From Metabacillus malikii (GTDB taxonomy: Bacteria; Bacillota; Bacilli; Bacillales; Bacillaceae): a DNA stretch of 64,000 nt. The notes beneath the pieces were generated by a model. It saw only the letters and a list, made by a program, of their open reading frames with translations, had not been told where the DNA came from and made no database searches. Positions 1-7,910 of the stretch are shown here, in pieces (the first letter of the stretch is position 1; each line of letters starts with the position of its first letter). A program made the translations under genes and the position numbers. Where the stretch lies: positions 32,255-96,254 of the forward strand of contig NZ_JAUSUD010000020.1 of the NCBI RefSeq assembly GCF_030813355.1, in the 5' to 3' direction.

Positions 1-817
1 TGACTGGTTAAAGAATTATCCAAAAACAACCTTTTTAGGGTATGGCTTACCTGATAAATGGACTTTATATCAATCTTTAAAATCTGATTCAACTATCGGC
101 TGTTACTTACCAGCTACTACCTTAGTTCAATCTCCGAATCAAATTCTCGCTCACTTAAGAAGCCATTCTAACTGTTTAATAAAACCGCGTAATGGTTCAC
201 GAGGAGTCGGAATACTCGCTATTCAGTTAGCGTCTAATACGATTAAGGTTACTTATCATAAAGGCCGTGACAAAAAAACAAAGAATTTCCATTCTATAAA
301 GGAATTCAATATATGGATTGAAAAATTAATCGCTCAGAATGACTATCTCCTTCAACCATTATTACAACTAAATGACAAACAAAGTTTTCCATTTGATATT
401 AGATTGTTTATGCAAAAGAACGGAAATGGGCAATGGGAATTAGTTGAAAAAGGAATACGGAAAGGCTACAAAGGTTCATTTCTATCGAATTTATATAGCG
501 GTGGAGAAACAATAAACTATTCAGAGTGGTGCTTATCCCTCTCTAATAAACAAAAAACTCTGCTCGAAGACAATCTGCAAACAATTGTAAGTCAATTACC
601 ACACATATTAGAAAATCGTTTCCAACGCCTATTTGAAATTGGCATAGATATCGGCTATGCCCAAGATGAATCTGTATGGATATTAGATATTAATTCAAAA
701 CCTGGCAGGAAAACAATCTTAACAACATCACCCCATCTATCGAACAGATTATATGAAGCCCCTTTAGCTTACTGTCACTATTTATCACAACAATCACTAT
801 TAAAGGAGCCAAATTAA
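1..817 (+). CDS. YheC/YheD-family ATP-grasp protein, 5' truncated by window edge
   Basis: The frame is open from base 2 to the TAA at 815-817, so this is the C-terminal part (about 271 residues) of a gene starting left of the window. It has the marks of the endospore coat-associated YheC/YheD ATP-grasp family: the glycine-rich loop IKPRNGSRGVGI, the FDIRLFMQK strand and the metal-binding end ILDINSKPGRK. The family is thought to act at the spore coat or envelope; its substrate is unknown. It ends directly against the next gene, whose Shine-Dalgarno (aaaggagcc) lies in its last codons, so the two are co-transcribed. An ATG at 404 is internal, because it falls inside the ATP-grasp fold. Confidence 0.85.
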   Translation, partial: DWLKNYPKTTFLGYGLPDKWTLYQSLKSDSTIGCYLPATTLVQSPNQILAHLRSHSNCLIKPRNGSRGVGILAIQLASNTIKVTYHKGRDKKTKNFHSIKEFNIWIEKLIAQNDYLLQPLLQLNDKQSFPFDIRLFMQKNGNGQWELVEKGIRKGYKGSFLSNLYSGGETINYSEWCLSLSNKQKTLLEDNLQTIVSQLPHILENRFQRLFEIGIDIGYAQDESVWILDINSKPGRKTILTTSPHLSNRLYEAPLAYCHYLSQQSLLKEPN

Positions 818-2191
818 ATGAGTGAAATTTTTACAATCAAAGCATCTAATAACACACAATATATACAATTACCCTTAGCACTTAGAAGATATGGTATGGT
901 TGATACGATTTCATTCGGTACGGTTTTCCTTCCATGTAAAGTACAATTTAAAGAAATCACTACTCACACAATCATCATACCTGAATCTCTTTGTAGACAA
1001 CTTAAAATCCCTACCAAAGGTAATATAAGAATTGAAATTCATCAGAATATATTATACCTAGGTCCACTAGTCGGTATTTTCACGGCAGGATTTACCTCAA
1101 CACTCCAAAGACCATTAGGTGAACGTTCTCTCTTTTTCGCAAAATACCTTAGTACTGACAAATCAATTGGTGTCTGCTCTTTTGTATTTGGGGCCCCGCA
1201 TATTAATTGGGATGAAGGAACAATTAATGGGTATGTTTATGAAGAAGATGGTTGGAAACAACGAACATTTCCTTTTCCTAATGTTGTTTACGACAGACTG
1301 CCAAATCGGCGCGTTGAAAACCATCAAGCTCTAAAATTAGTAAAATCCCGCTTAATATCTGAGTATTCAATTCCATGGTATAACCCTGGATTTTTTAACA
1401 AATGGGATATTCACCAACTACTTATCAATGATCGAAGAGCTTCAACATATTTACCTGAAACATACCTTAATCCAACGATTACGAAAATTGAAGAAATGTT
1501 ATCAACCTACCAAAGTATTTATTTAAAGCCGGCTAACGGGAGCCTGGGGTTAGGTGTGTACCAGCTAATGTATTCGAAGGAAGATAATGTTTATTATTCT
1601 AGATATCGCGACCATAATAAAGATATCAACCGATTACGAAAATTTCCTTCCCTTGAACATTTTCTAAAAGTAGCCTTTAAAGATAATCGATTATCTCATT
1701 ACTTAGCTCAGCAAGGAATAAAATTAATACGTCTTGACAATAAACCTATTGATTTTAGAGTTCACACAAATAAAAACAAAGATGGTATATGGTCAGTAAC
1801 TGCTGTTGCAGCAAAAGTAGCCGGTAAAGGAAGTGCGACAACCCATTTAAATAATGGGGGGGTTGTAAGAACATTAGAAGAGCTGTTTGAAAATCAATTC
1901 GAGAGACAAAAAGCATATCACCGCCTGAGTGATGCAGCATTATTGTTGAGTCATAGTATCGATAAGTATATGGTTGGCTATATAGGTGAATTAGGATTTG
2001 ATTTAGGGCTTGACCAGTCAGGTGATGTATGGATGTTTGAAGCGAATTCTAAACCAGGTCGCTCAATTTTCTCACATCCTAAACTGAAGGATGCAGACAT
2101 ACTTTCAAGAAAATCGTCTCTAGAATATAGTATTTATCTATTTAAAAAATCGATTTATTATCCTGAGGAGTTCCAATATGGGAAGCAATAA
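818..2191 (+). CDS. yheD: YheD-like endospore coat-associated ATP-grasp protein
   Basis: 457 residues, close to the length I recall for B. subtilis YheD (about 453). An N-terminal domain of about 100 residues (ending near LGPLVGIF) precedes the ATP-grasp part: VVYDRLPNRRVEN, YNPGFFNKWD, the Gly-rich loop YLKPANGSLGLGVY (about residue 235), DFRVHTNK, and the metal-binding end MFEANSKPGRS near residue 410. ATP-grasp enzymes join a carboxylate to an amine or thiol using ATP; the substrate here is unknown. Start ATG has AGGAG 7 bases upstream. Its last 14 bases overlap the next gene, so translation is probably coupled in a three-gene operon. Confidence 0.88.
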   Translation: MSEIFTIKASNNTQYIQLPLALRRYGMVDTISFGTVFLPCKVQFKEITTHTIIIPESLCRQLKIPTKGNIRIEIHQNILYLGPLVGIFTAGFTSTLQRPLGERSLFFAKYLSTDKSIGVCSFVFGAPHINWDEGTINGYVYEEDGWKQRTFPFPNVVYDRLPNRRVENHQALKLVKSRLISEYSIPWYNPGFFNKWDIHQLLINDRRASTYLPETYLNPTITKIEEMLSTYQSIYLKPANGSLGLGVYQLMYSKEDNVYYSRYRDHNKDINRLRKFPSLEHFLKVAFKDNRLSHYLAQQGIKLIRLDNKPIDFRVHTNKNKDGIWSVTAVAAKVAGKGSATTHLNNGGVVRTLEELFENQFERQKAYHRLSDAALLLSHSIDKYMVGYIGELGFDLGLDQSGDVWMFEANSKPGRSIFSHPKLKDADILSRKSSLEYSIYLFKKSIYYPEEFQYGKQ

Positions 2192-3236
2192 CAGAACTCC
2201 AATGATTGGCATCTTAGTTAGTAAAGCCGATGATGAAAGGATGTTTAAAGGTGATATCGAATTTTTTATACAGTTACTACAACAAATAAATAAAAGCGGT
2301 AGCACCGGTTTTCTCTTTACCTTAGATGATATACAAAAAGACTATATACAAGGGTACACGTATTCGGCTCTAAACAACAAATGGAAAAGTAAGAAACTCC
2401 CATACCCACACGTTATCTATAACCGAATTGCCTCACGTAAAGATGAGGCAACTGTTCATTTTCTAAAATTAAAGAAACTATATCGTAACAAAAATCGCTA
2501 TTTTTTCAATCCTGGCTTTTTCGATAAATGGAAGTGCTATAAAGTTTTAGCTTCTTCCGACAAATTAAAGACATTTCTACCAAATACTTGGCTCTACACA
2601 ACAATTGATGATTTACTTGATAAGTTAACCATTCAACATTCCGTATATATAAAACCTATTCAAGGATTTAAAGGAAATGGAATTTATAAACTAACATTCG
2701 ACGGAGTCCGTTATACGGTTTATAAAAGACAGAAAAAGTCTACATATTCACATGCAGACTTTGTATCGAAGATTAGTAAAATTGTCCAAAAAAAGCCATA
2801 TATTATTCAATCTGAAATTCATACAGATACAATCGGTCAGCGGAAATATGATTTACGGGTTATTTGTATTAATGGTGACAGTACCTACAGGATAAAAGGG
2901 ATTGGCATTCGCCAGGCTGAAAAAGACTCAATTATTACCCATGTTCCAAACGGTGGCGATATTTTATCTGTTGATGTAATTAAACATAAATTATCTATGC
3001 AACAATTAGAAACCCTTGCTGATTCTATAGGATATACTCTAGCTAGAACTTATGGATTTATTGGAGAATTTTCTATAGATATTGGTTTGGAACCAAATGG
3101 TCATCCGATTGTTTTTGAAGTAAATTCAAAACCGATGAAATTTGATGAAGATGAGATTCAAACCGTTCGGATTAAAGAATTAGGAAAGCTATGTTGTCAA
3201 CTAGCTAATACAACGGTAAAATCAGAACTTTCCTAG
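2178..3236 (+). CDS. yheC: YheC-like endospore coat-associated ATP-grasp protein
   Basis: 352 residues, shorter than its neighbour because the extra N-terminal domain is absent; this is the YheC form. Visible landmarks: VIYNRIASRKDE, FFNPGFFDKWKCYKVL, YIKPIQGFKGNGIYKL (ATP loop), YDLRVICINGD, and IVFEVNSKPMKFD at the end. The usual KPGR after the metal-binding Asn is KPMK here. The start ATG is preceded by GAGGAG at 2165-2170 inside the end of the upstream gene. Third of three tandem paralogues; a spore-envelope role is inferred from the family. Confidence 0.87.
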   Translation: MGSNNRTPMIGILVSKADDERMFKGDIEFFIQLLQQINKSGSTGFLFTLDDIQKDYIQGYTYSALNNKWKSKKLPYPHVIYNRIASRKDEATVHFLKLKKLYRNKNRYFFNPGFFDKWKCYKVLASSDKLKTFLPNTWLYTTIDDLLDKLTIQHSVYIKPIQGFKGNGIYKLTFDGVRYTVYKRQKKSTYSHADFVSKISKIVQKKPYIIQSEIHTDTIGQRKYDLRVICINGDSTYRIKGIGIRQAEKDSIITHVPNGGDILSVDVIKHKLSMQQLETLADSIGYTLARTYGFIGEFSIDIGLEPNGHPIVFEVNSKPMKFDEDEIQTVRIKELGKLCCQLANTTVKSELS

Positions 3237-3263
3237 TATATTCATCACTCTGTATGATATACT
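3236..3263 (+). promoter_or_regulatory. candidate sigma-E promoter for the 62-aa ORF
   Basis: GTATATT at 3236-3242 fits the sigma-E -35 (GHATATT); 13 bases later GATATACT at 3256-3263 matches 6 of 8 positions of the -10 (CATACAHT). It lies about 40 bases before the TTG start at 3304. Sequence match only. Confidence 0.4.
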
Positions 3264-3303
3264 CCCGTCCCGTACACTCTATATGTATGAGGAGGGATTA
3301 ATC

Positions 3304-3492
3304 TTGAGAAAAAACAGTGAACCCGTTAAACAAGATGTTAATTACGAAGGGAAAGACAAAGCATACCTTGATATTGACAGGATAATAAATGAAGGATTAT
3401 CTGGCGGTTCAGTCCATATGCGAGAGAATACGACAAACATTGAAGAAGCACGAGCTTTACCTAAAGAGGAACCGCCACATACTGTAGAATAA
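3304..3492 (+). CDS. small hydrophilic protein of unknown function (62 aa)
   Basis: I do not recognise the family. The TTG at 3304 is chosen because GAGGAGGG sits 7 bases before it; the ATG at 3283 has no ribosome binding site. The product is charged, has no membrane segment or signal peptide, and contains YLDIDRIINEGLSGG in the middle and a Pro/Glu-rich tail. It follows the coat-associated yheD/yheC genes by about 70 bases, has its own candidate sigma-E promoter, and is followed at once by a good terminator. A sporulation role is inferred from this context only. Confidence 0.6.
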   Translation: MRKNSEPVKQDVNYEGKDKAYLDIDRIINEGLSGGSVHMRENTTNIEEARALPKEEPPHTVE

Positions 3493-3502
3493 AGCCGATA
3501 AC

Positions 3503-3529
3503 GCCACAAACATTGTTTGTGGCTTTTTC
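3503..3529 (+). terminator. Rho-independent terminator after the yheD/yheC region
   Basis: Stem gccacaaaca / tgtttgtggc followed by TTTTT, 11 bases after the stop of the 62-aa ORF. Confidence 0.85.
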
Positions 3530-3653
3530 GTGAATTTTTCCATAAAACAATTAATAGCTTTCAACATCTTCATTTCTTTTTTATAATTAAGCCTATAATA
3601 GGAAGCAAAACTGAAACAATATAGAGAATTCCATAGTATTAAAGGAGCAAATA

Positions 3654-4547
3654 ATGTTAGACAACCTAAAAAAACACTATAAAGATGCAATGACATTAAC
3701 ATATGAAGCAACGAATTTGGATTATGAATGGTTTCGAACGGAGCTCGGCCAAACATTTGGTATTCTGAAAGCCTCAATTTCTGAAAAGGAAAGGGAATTA
3801 CTTATCTCACTTTTTCAATTAATCACTCCTACATTTGAAGATTCGTATACAAATGTAGAAAGGAAATGGTTTGACTATTTATTTTTACAAACGAGTCATC
3901 CATCACCTTTGTCTAGTGATCAATCAACGATCCGCTTTTACTATTTTTTCTTAAAACAATCCATTGACGATAAGCAAAACTTCGAGGAGGCTGTTCATGG
4001 AATTATCAATTCTAACCTTGTGATATGGCTAAGTTTATCACACGGAATTATTATTGATGAAAGCCCATCAAATACATTTGAAATTGACTCATTAAAAGAT
4101 TTAACTGACACACTTACAACGGATTTATACGTTGAACCGTATCTATATATTGGACAACTTCAAAAAAATGACGATGACTTAAAGGATAAATTTACACTTG
4201 AGCATACATGTTTCCAAACGCTTCATCAATATGCTCACCAAGAAAAAGCACTAACCTTTTACGAAGCATTTCCATTACTTATTTTTGTTTCACCAGCTAG
4301 TATTCAAAAAGGGATATTATCAAACCATTTAGTTGAAGCAATTAATGATAAAGAAACACTTCATACAATTGAGGCTTTCTTACAATCTAATTTAAATGCT
4401 TCATCGACTGCAAAACGATTATTCATTCATCGCAACAGCCTACAATATCGCCTTGAGAAACTATTAGAAAAAACCGGTTTAGATATTCGGAACTTTTCAA
4501 ACGCTGTTTTTTTATTTTTAGCAATTATACTTATGCAACATAAGTAA
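3654..4547 (+). CDS. PucR/CdaR-type helix-turn-helix regulator
   Basis: 297 residues. The last 60 residues match the C-terminal helix-turn-helix of PucR/CdaR regulators: TIEAFLQSNLNASSTAKRL, then FIHRNSLQYRLEKL. In this family Ala/Thr-rich spacing followed by HRNTLxYRLxK is the DNA-binding signature. The N-terminal part shows no GGDEF-like or GAF motif that I can recognise, so the effector is unknown. RBS aaaggag at 3641 with ATG 7 bases later. It lies upstream of ugpC, whose promoter region carries a large inverted repeat that could be its operator; that link is inference. Confidence 0.75.
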   Translation: MLDNLKKHYKDAMTLTYEATNLDYEWFRTELGQTFGILKASISEKERELLISLFQLITPTFEDSYTNVERKWFDYLFLQTSHPSPLSSDQSTIRFYYFFLKQSIDDKQNFEEAVHGIINSNLVIWLSLSHGIIIDESPSNTFEIDSLKDLTDTLTTDLYVEPYLYIGQLQKNDDDLKDKFTLEHTCFQTLHQYAHQEKALTFYEAFPLLIFVSPASIQKGILSNHLVEAINDKETLHTIEAFLQSNLNASSTAKRLFIHRNSLQYRLEKLLEKTGLDIRNFSNAVFLFLAIILMQHK

Positions 4548-4608
4548 AACCTATTGTTTTTGTAGGCTGTTTTCGTAAACATAGTTGCTTTTACCTGAGT
4601 TGTCGTTT

Positions 4609-4742
4609 AGGGTTTGTCTCCTCTTGCAGTACTCGCTTTCCGCGGGGTGGGTGGTGAGCCTCCTCAGCGTAAACGCCTGCTCACGTCTCACCTCTCCCAC
4701 GCATCCCGCAGGAGTCTCGCACTTTAAGCTCCGACAAACCCT
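4609..4742 (-). repeat. Palindromic intergenic repeat, short form (copy 1)
   Basis: 134-bp element closed by perfect terminal arms agggtttgtc / gacaaaccct. Inside are the conserved blocks seen again at 14725-14853 in opposite orientation: the ctcctgcgggatgcgtggga block, gcgtttacgctgaggaggct and ccccgcggaaagcgagtact. A second internal pairing, ggtgag/ctcacc, is present. No reading frame is conserved between copies. This type of repeat is, as far as I recall, common in Bacillus and relatives. Confidence 0.85.
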
Positions 4743-4886
4743 TAAAAAAGGTTAGTGCAAAAAGCCACAATCTTTTAGAAAAGAGCCTTTTTGTATTTCG
4801 TTCATTCTGACAATAATTGTCTCCCTAAAAAGAAAGTGTTTACAAGTTGCACAAAAGCGCCCAGATTTTTTCGTGCAACTTGTACG

Positions 4887-4916
4887 TTTACATATTTAGT
4901 TGTAATCCCTTACAAT
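4887..4916 (+). promoter_or_regulatory. sigma-A promoter of ugpC
   Basis: TTTACA, 18-base spacer, TACAAT; start of transcription expected near 4923, about 35 bases before the ATG. An 11-bp-arm inverted repeat at 4842-4883 ends just above the -35, where an activator would bind. Confidence 0.6.
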
Positions 4917-4957
4917 AAACACATGATAAACGCTTTCAAAAACGAGGAGGAAATAAC

Positions 4958-6067
4958 ATGGCAGAATTAAAATTAGAGCATATTTATAAAATTTATGATA
5001 ATAAAGTAACAGCGGTTGAAGACTTCAACCTTCACATTCAAGATAAAGAATTTATCGTATTCGTAGGTCCTTCTGGATGTGGTAAATCAACGACACTTCG
5101 TATGGTTGCAGGTCTTGAAGAAATTTCAAAAGGTGATTTCTACATCGATGGAAAACGTATGAATGACGTTGCTCCTAAAGATCGTGATATCGCGATGGTA
5201 TTCCAAAACTATGCATTATACCCACATATGAACGTATATGATAATATGGCTTTCGGATTAAAACTTCGTAAATTACCAAAAGACGAAATCGAGCGTCGTG
5301 TAAATGATGCAGCTAAGATTCTTGGTCTTGAACAATATTTACAACGTAAACCAAAAGCTTTATCTGGTGGTCAACGTCAACGTGTTGCATTAGGTCGTGC
5401 GATCGTTCGTGATGCAAAAGTATTCTTAATGGATGAACCGTTATCAAACCTTGATGCTAAACTACGTGTACAAATGCGTGCTGAAATCACAAAATTACAC
5501 CAACGTTTACAAACAACAACAATTTATGTAACACATGACCAAACTGAAGCGATGACAATGGCTACTCGTCTTGTTGTATTAAAAGACGGTATTATCCAAC
5601 AAGTTGGTTCACCTAAAGAAGTTTATGACAAGCCTGAAAATGCATTCGTTGGTGGATTCATCGGATCACCTGCAATGAACTTCTTTACTGGTAAATTAAC
5701 TGATGGAAAATTTGAAATCGGTAAAACAAGTGTAGCTGTTCCAGAAGGAAAAATGAAATATCTTCGTGAACAAGGCTATGTAAACAAAGAAGTTCTTATG
5801 GGTGTTCGTCCTGAAGATATCCATGATGAGCCTGTTTTCATTGAAGCATCACAAGGTACTAAAGTTACTGCTAAAATTGAAGTTGCTGAATTAATGGGTG
5901 CTGAAACAATGCTTTATTCTGAAATTGATGGTCAAACATTCGTAGCACGTGTTGATTCACGTACTGATATTAAACCAGGTCAAGCTTTAGATTTAGCATT
6001 AGATATGAACAAAGCACACTTCTTTGACACAGAAACTGAAAGCAGAATTCGCCCAGCTGGTGAATAA
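4958..6067 (+). CDS. ugpC: Multi-sugar ABC transporter ATPase UgpC/MsmX
   Basis: 369 residues. N-terminal ABC ATPase: Walker A GPSGCGKST (about residue 38), Q-loop MVFQNYALYPH, signature LSGGQRQRVALGRA, Walker B VFLMDEP, D-loop SNLDAKLR, H-loop THDQTEA. The C-terminal part is an MalK-type TOBE region (GVRPEDIHDEP). In Bacillus, MsmX/UgpC is a shared ATPase energising several carbohydrate importers, and is encoded alone, as here with no permease nearby. RBS gaggagg 6 bases before ATG. A strong terminator follows. The gene looks highly expressed from its frequent optimal codons (ggt, cgt, aaa). Confidence 0.95.
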   Translation: MAELKLEHIYKIYDNKVTAVEDFNLHIQDKEFIVFVGPSGCGKSTTLRMVAGLEEISKGDFYIDGKRMNDVAPKDRDIAMVFQNYALYPHMNVYDNMAFGLKLRKLPKDEIERRVNDAAKILGLEQYLQRKPKALSGGQRQRVALGRAIVRDAKVFLMDEPLSNLDAKLRVQMRAEITKLHQRLQTTTIYVTHDQTEAMTMATRLVVLKDGIIQQVGSPKEVYDKPENAFVGGFIGSPAMNFFTGKLTDGKFEIGKTSVAVPEGKMKYLREQGYVNKEVLMGVRPEDIHDEPVFIEASQGTKVTAKIEVAELMGAETMLYSEIDGQTFVARVDSRTDIKPGQALDLALDMNKAHFFDTETESRIRPAGE

Positions 6068-6079
6068 TATATAAATAGT

Positions 6080-6121
6080 AAAAAACGGGAGACACTGTAG
6101 GTTGTGTCGCCCGTTTTTTTA
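6080..6121. terminator. Bidirectional terminator between ugpC and zinc-ribbon ORF
   Basis: Stem acgggagacac / gtgtcgcccgt flanked by A6 on the left and T7 on the right, so it can stop transcription from both convergent genes. Confidence 0.9.
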
Positions 6122-6361
6122 TTCCTTAATGGAATTTACCTCTTCATGCTGACAAGAGGTACAATAGAAATAATGGCTGCATGTATGATCCTCTAACGAT
6201 GTTAAGTTCCCATCGAATAATTTCATCATATCAATATCCATATATGCACTATAATCATCTAAATAATCCGTAATCTTTCCTTTATCCTCCATCATTGTCT
6301 GACAGTTTGGGCATTGAATCATGCTGCTTTCAAATCCATTACATAAAGGACATAAATCCAT
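6119..6361 (-). CDS. Small zinc-ribbon-like protein (80 aa)
   Basis: Unrecognised family. Three CxxC pairs are visible, CPLC near residue 4, CPNC near residue 18 and CTSC near residue 69, plus a lone Cys in DHTCSHYFYC, which together look like two zinc knuckles around an acidic middle (DYLDDYSAYMDIDMM). It has no membrane segment. RBS aaaggggatg lies close before the ATG. Convergent to ugpC with a shared terminator. Function unknown. Confidence 0.65.
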   Translation of the reverse strand: MDLCPLCNGFESSMIQCPNCQTMMEDKGKITDYLDDYSAYMDIDMMKLFDGNLTSLEDHTCSHYFYCTSCQHEEVNSIKE

Positions 6362-6588
6362 AAGTCCATCCCCTTTACCTCTTCATACATTTAGAATTTG
6401 TTATGAAACATGATTATATGTACAAGTCAGAAGCCGCTAAAGAATTATTTTGTATTTACTTGGGACTTTTTTTCAAAAATCTCTTTGTACTTTTCAAAAG
6501 GTAATGTGGTTTGAAATAACGATTTGACATTTTGAAAGAATGTTTTCGTATTAAGGCTGTTTTTGGAGAAATTATTGGTTTATACATA

Positions 6589-6834
6589 GTTGACGTTTTG
6601 GGTTGGTCTCCTCTTGCAGTACTCACGAAAGGAGCAGGATGGGTAGTGAGCCTCATAGATCGTTGTTGCACGAACAAGCAAACTCCAGATCATCTCCTTA
6701 CGATAAATCATCATCGATTCCTTCGGTCTAAGTAGGTGCCCCTCCAGTTTATATGTCGATGGGCAAGCCGGCTACGCTTATCGTTCTCCTCGGAGTAAAC
6801 GCCTGCTCACGTCTCACCTCATACATGAGAGAGA
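6589..6834 (-). repeat. Palindromic intergenic repeat, long form (copy 2)
   Basis: Same ends as the short form (cctcttgcagtact near 6610, gtaaacgcctgctcacgtct near 6795) but with about 120 extra bases in the middle, including gatgggcaagccggct and a ctccagatcatctcctta block. The same middle occurs in reverse orientation at 14910-15178 (gcttgcccatcgac, ggagatgacctgaag). Divergence between the two long copies suggests they are old. Confidence 0.75.
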
Positions 6835-6899
6835 TTAGTTACTTGTATAAAAGAAATGGAGAAATTCAATCGCTAGGAAAAATTTACCGAAGTTTTTTC

Positions 6900-6928
6900 G
6901 TATAAAATATCTCTATCGATCCATAATA
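6900..6928 (+). promoter_or_regulatory. sigma-G promoter of the SASP gene
   Basis: GTATA at 6900-6904 fits the sigma-G -35 (gnATR) and CATAATA at 6922-6928 fits the -10 (CATAMTA) with a 17-base spacer. Transcription would start near 6935, leaving an unusually long leader of about 137 bases that contains the tRNA-like fold. Confidence 0.65.
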
Positions 6929-6971
6929 CTTAGTAACAACGGTGGCACACACCAAAAAGCACCTACATCAC

Positions 6972-7042
6972 TGGGTTAAGCCGAGTTAGGCAATGAATCA
7001 TTTCTGGTTCATTATTTGGTGCAAATCCAAATAACCCAACCA
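6972..7042 (+). ncRNA. tRNA-like cloverleaf with encoded CCA in the SASP leader
   Basis: 71 bases that fold as a reduced tRNA. Acceptor stem: TGGGTTA (6972-6978) pairs perfectly with TAACCCA (7032-7038). T arm: TTTGG (7015-7019) / CCAAA (7027-7031) around a 7-base loop TGCAAAT, one change from the usual TTCRANY. The acceptor 3' strand follows the T stem at once, then discriminator A and CCA (7040-7042). D arm: GCC/GGC around GAGTTA, keeping the AGTT of a D loop but lacking G18 G19. Anticodon arm: ATGAA/TTCAT with a 10-base loop, abnormal. It is too irregular for an ordinary tRNA; it may be a decayed tRNA or a tRNA mimic in the leader. Confidence 0.5.
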
Positions 7043-7071
7043 ATAAAAATTTTCTGAGGAGATGAATACAG

Positions 7072-7290
7072 ATGTCACAAAATAGTTCAAACAGCAATTC
7101 GTCAAATCAACTAGTAGTACCTGGAGCAGCACAAGCAATTGACCAAATGAAGTATGAAATTGCTTCTGAATTTGGTGTTAACTTAGGTGCTGAAACAACT
7201 TCTCGTGCTAACGGTTCTGTTGGTGGAGAAATTACAAAACGTTTAGTATCTATGGCTCAACAATCTATGAGCGGTTTTTCACAACAATAA
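7072..7290 (+). CDS. Alpha/beta-type small acid-soluble spore protein
   Basis: 72 residues of the classic alpha/beta SASP type: Asn/Ser/Gln-rich start, [20 protein letters not shown] with the EIASEFGV site cut by the GPR germination protease, then [23 protein letters not shown]. These proteins coat and protect spore DNA and feed amino acids to outgrowth. RBS gaggagatg before the ATG. Preceded by a sigma-G promoter (6900-6928), which fits forespore expression, and a long structured leader. Followed by a strong terminator. Which ssp paralogue it is cannot be told. Confidence 0.95.
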   Translation: MSQNSSNSNSSNQLVVPGAAQAIDQMKYEIASEFGVNLGAETTSRANGSVGGEITKRLVSMAQQSMSGFSQQ

Positions 7291-7310
7291 TAATTAAATA
7301 ATATGGCTAT

Positions 7311-7340
7311 GAGACCGGCTATCTAAGCCGGTCTCTTTAA
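7311..7340 (+). terminator. Terminator of the SASP gene
   Basis: Stem gagaccggct / agccggtctc (10 bp, perfect) with loop atcta, followed by tttaatt. Confidence 0.85.
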
Positions 7341-7422
7341 TTAATGTATCAAACAAGTTTACCCGACCATATATTATTGTAAGCGGATTATAATATCCAC
7401 TTCAATTAAAGGGGCGGTTTAT

Positions 7423-7542
7423 ATGTTTGATGCGATTGACTGGAAATTAGTTAGCTTTGTAGGCTATACATTATTTCATGAATATATTGTGTATATGCGT
7501 TATCCACAAGTTCATTATTGGGACCTAAGAAAAGGAAAATAA
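7423..7542 (+). CDS. Small ORF of unknown function (39 aa)
   Basis: ATG at 7423 with aaaggggcgg 8 bases upstream, running to TAA at 7540. The peptide begins MFDAIDWKLVSFVGYTLFHE and is rich in aromatic residues (Tyr, Phe, Trp), ending in a basic RKGK tail; the middle could be membrane-associated. TATAAT at 7389-7394 could serve as a -10. I recognise no family. The good ribosome site and position between clear genes support it as real. Confidence 0.5.
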   Translation: MFDAIDWKLVSFVGYTLFHEYIVYMRYPQVHYWDLRKGK

Positions 7543-7592
7543 GATTGCTGACAGATTGAGTCAGCACCTACATAAGCTCCCTTCAATCAATT

Positions 7593-7910
7593 TTACTCTT
7601 CAACGACAACTGCTGTTCCATATGCAATAATTTCAGAAGCATTTTGCATCACAGCAGATGATTCTAACCTCATACAGACGATTGCATTTGCACCTTTTTG
7701 TTTTGCATCTTCAACCATTCTCCCAATGGCTTTCTTTCTTGCCTCTTCCATCATTTCTGTATATTCTCCTAACTCTCCACCTACAATTGTTTTTAAACCT
7801 GCCATAATATCTTTCCCAATATGTTTTGATTGAACTGTACTTCCTCTTACAAATCCTTTCAATTCCTTCGTTTGTTTACCAGGTACTGTTTCAGTAGTCA
7901 CGATAATCAT
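7593..7910 (-). CDS. UPF0145 (YbjQ-like) protein
   Basis: 105 residues from the second ATG, which has aaaggagg 9 bases upstream; the ATG at 7919 is only one base from that site. Family features: MIIVTTETVPGKQ, LKGFVRGSTVQSKHIGKDI, GGELGEYTEMMEEARKKAI, and GANAIVCMRLESS. The family forms pentamers of unknown role and has been called putative heavy-metal binding. The last codons of the upstream membrane ORF overlap its start, so the two form a small operon. Confidence 0.88.
   Translation of the reverse strand: MIIVTTETVPGKQTKELKGFVRGSTVQSKHIGKDIMAGLKTIVGGELGEYTEMMEEARKKAIGRMVEDAKQKGANAIVCMRLESSAVMQNASEIIAYGTAVVVEE

Larger units (their letters stand above)
4548..4957. other. Intergenic region between regulator and ugpC
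   Basis: 410 bases without a gene. It holds the palindromic repeat copy 1 and, from 4836, an inverted repeat with arms acaagttgcac (4842-4852) and gtgcaacttgt (4873-4883). Downstream is a sigma-A-like promoter, TTTACA (4887-4892), 18-base spacer, TACAAT (4911-4916). The stretch aaacgctttca at 4927-4937 fits one half of a CcpA cre site well, but the other half poorly. The layout suggests an activator site above the -35 and possible catabolite control. Confidence 0.6.
6362..7071. other. 710-base region: repeat, sigma-G promoter and tRNA-like leader
   Basis: No credible protein gene. The two overlapping ORFs at 6456-6735 lie in the long palindromic repeat (6589-6834) and are not conserved in the related copy. 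From 6900 come the sigma-G promoter and the structured leader of the SASP gene, annotated separately. Confidence 0.7.

Noticed and set aside
4924..4940. CcpA cre site at the ugpC start
   Set aside because: Only the aaacgctttca half fits; the TG of the other half is wrong, so it is noted only in the intergenic entry.
6456..6735. Two overlapping ORFs on opposite strands
   Set aside because: They lie in the long palindromic repeat; neither has a ribosome site and the frames are not kept in the related copy.
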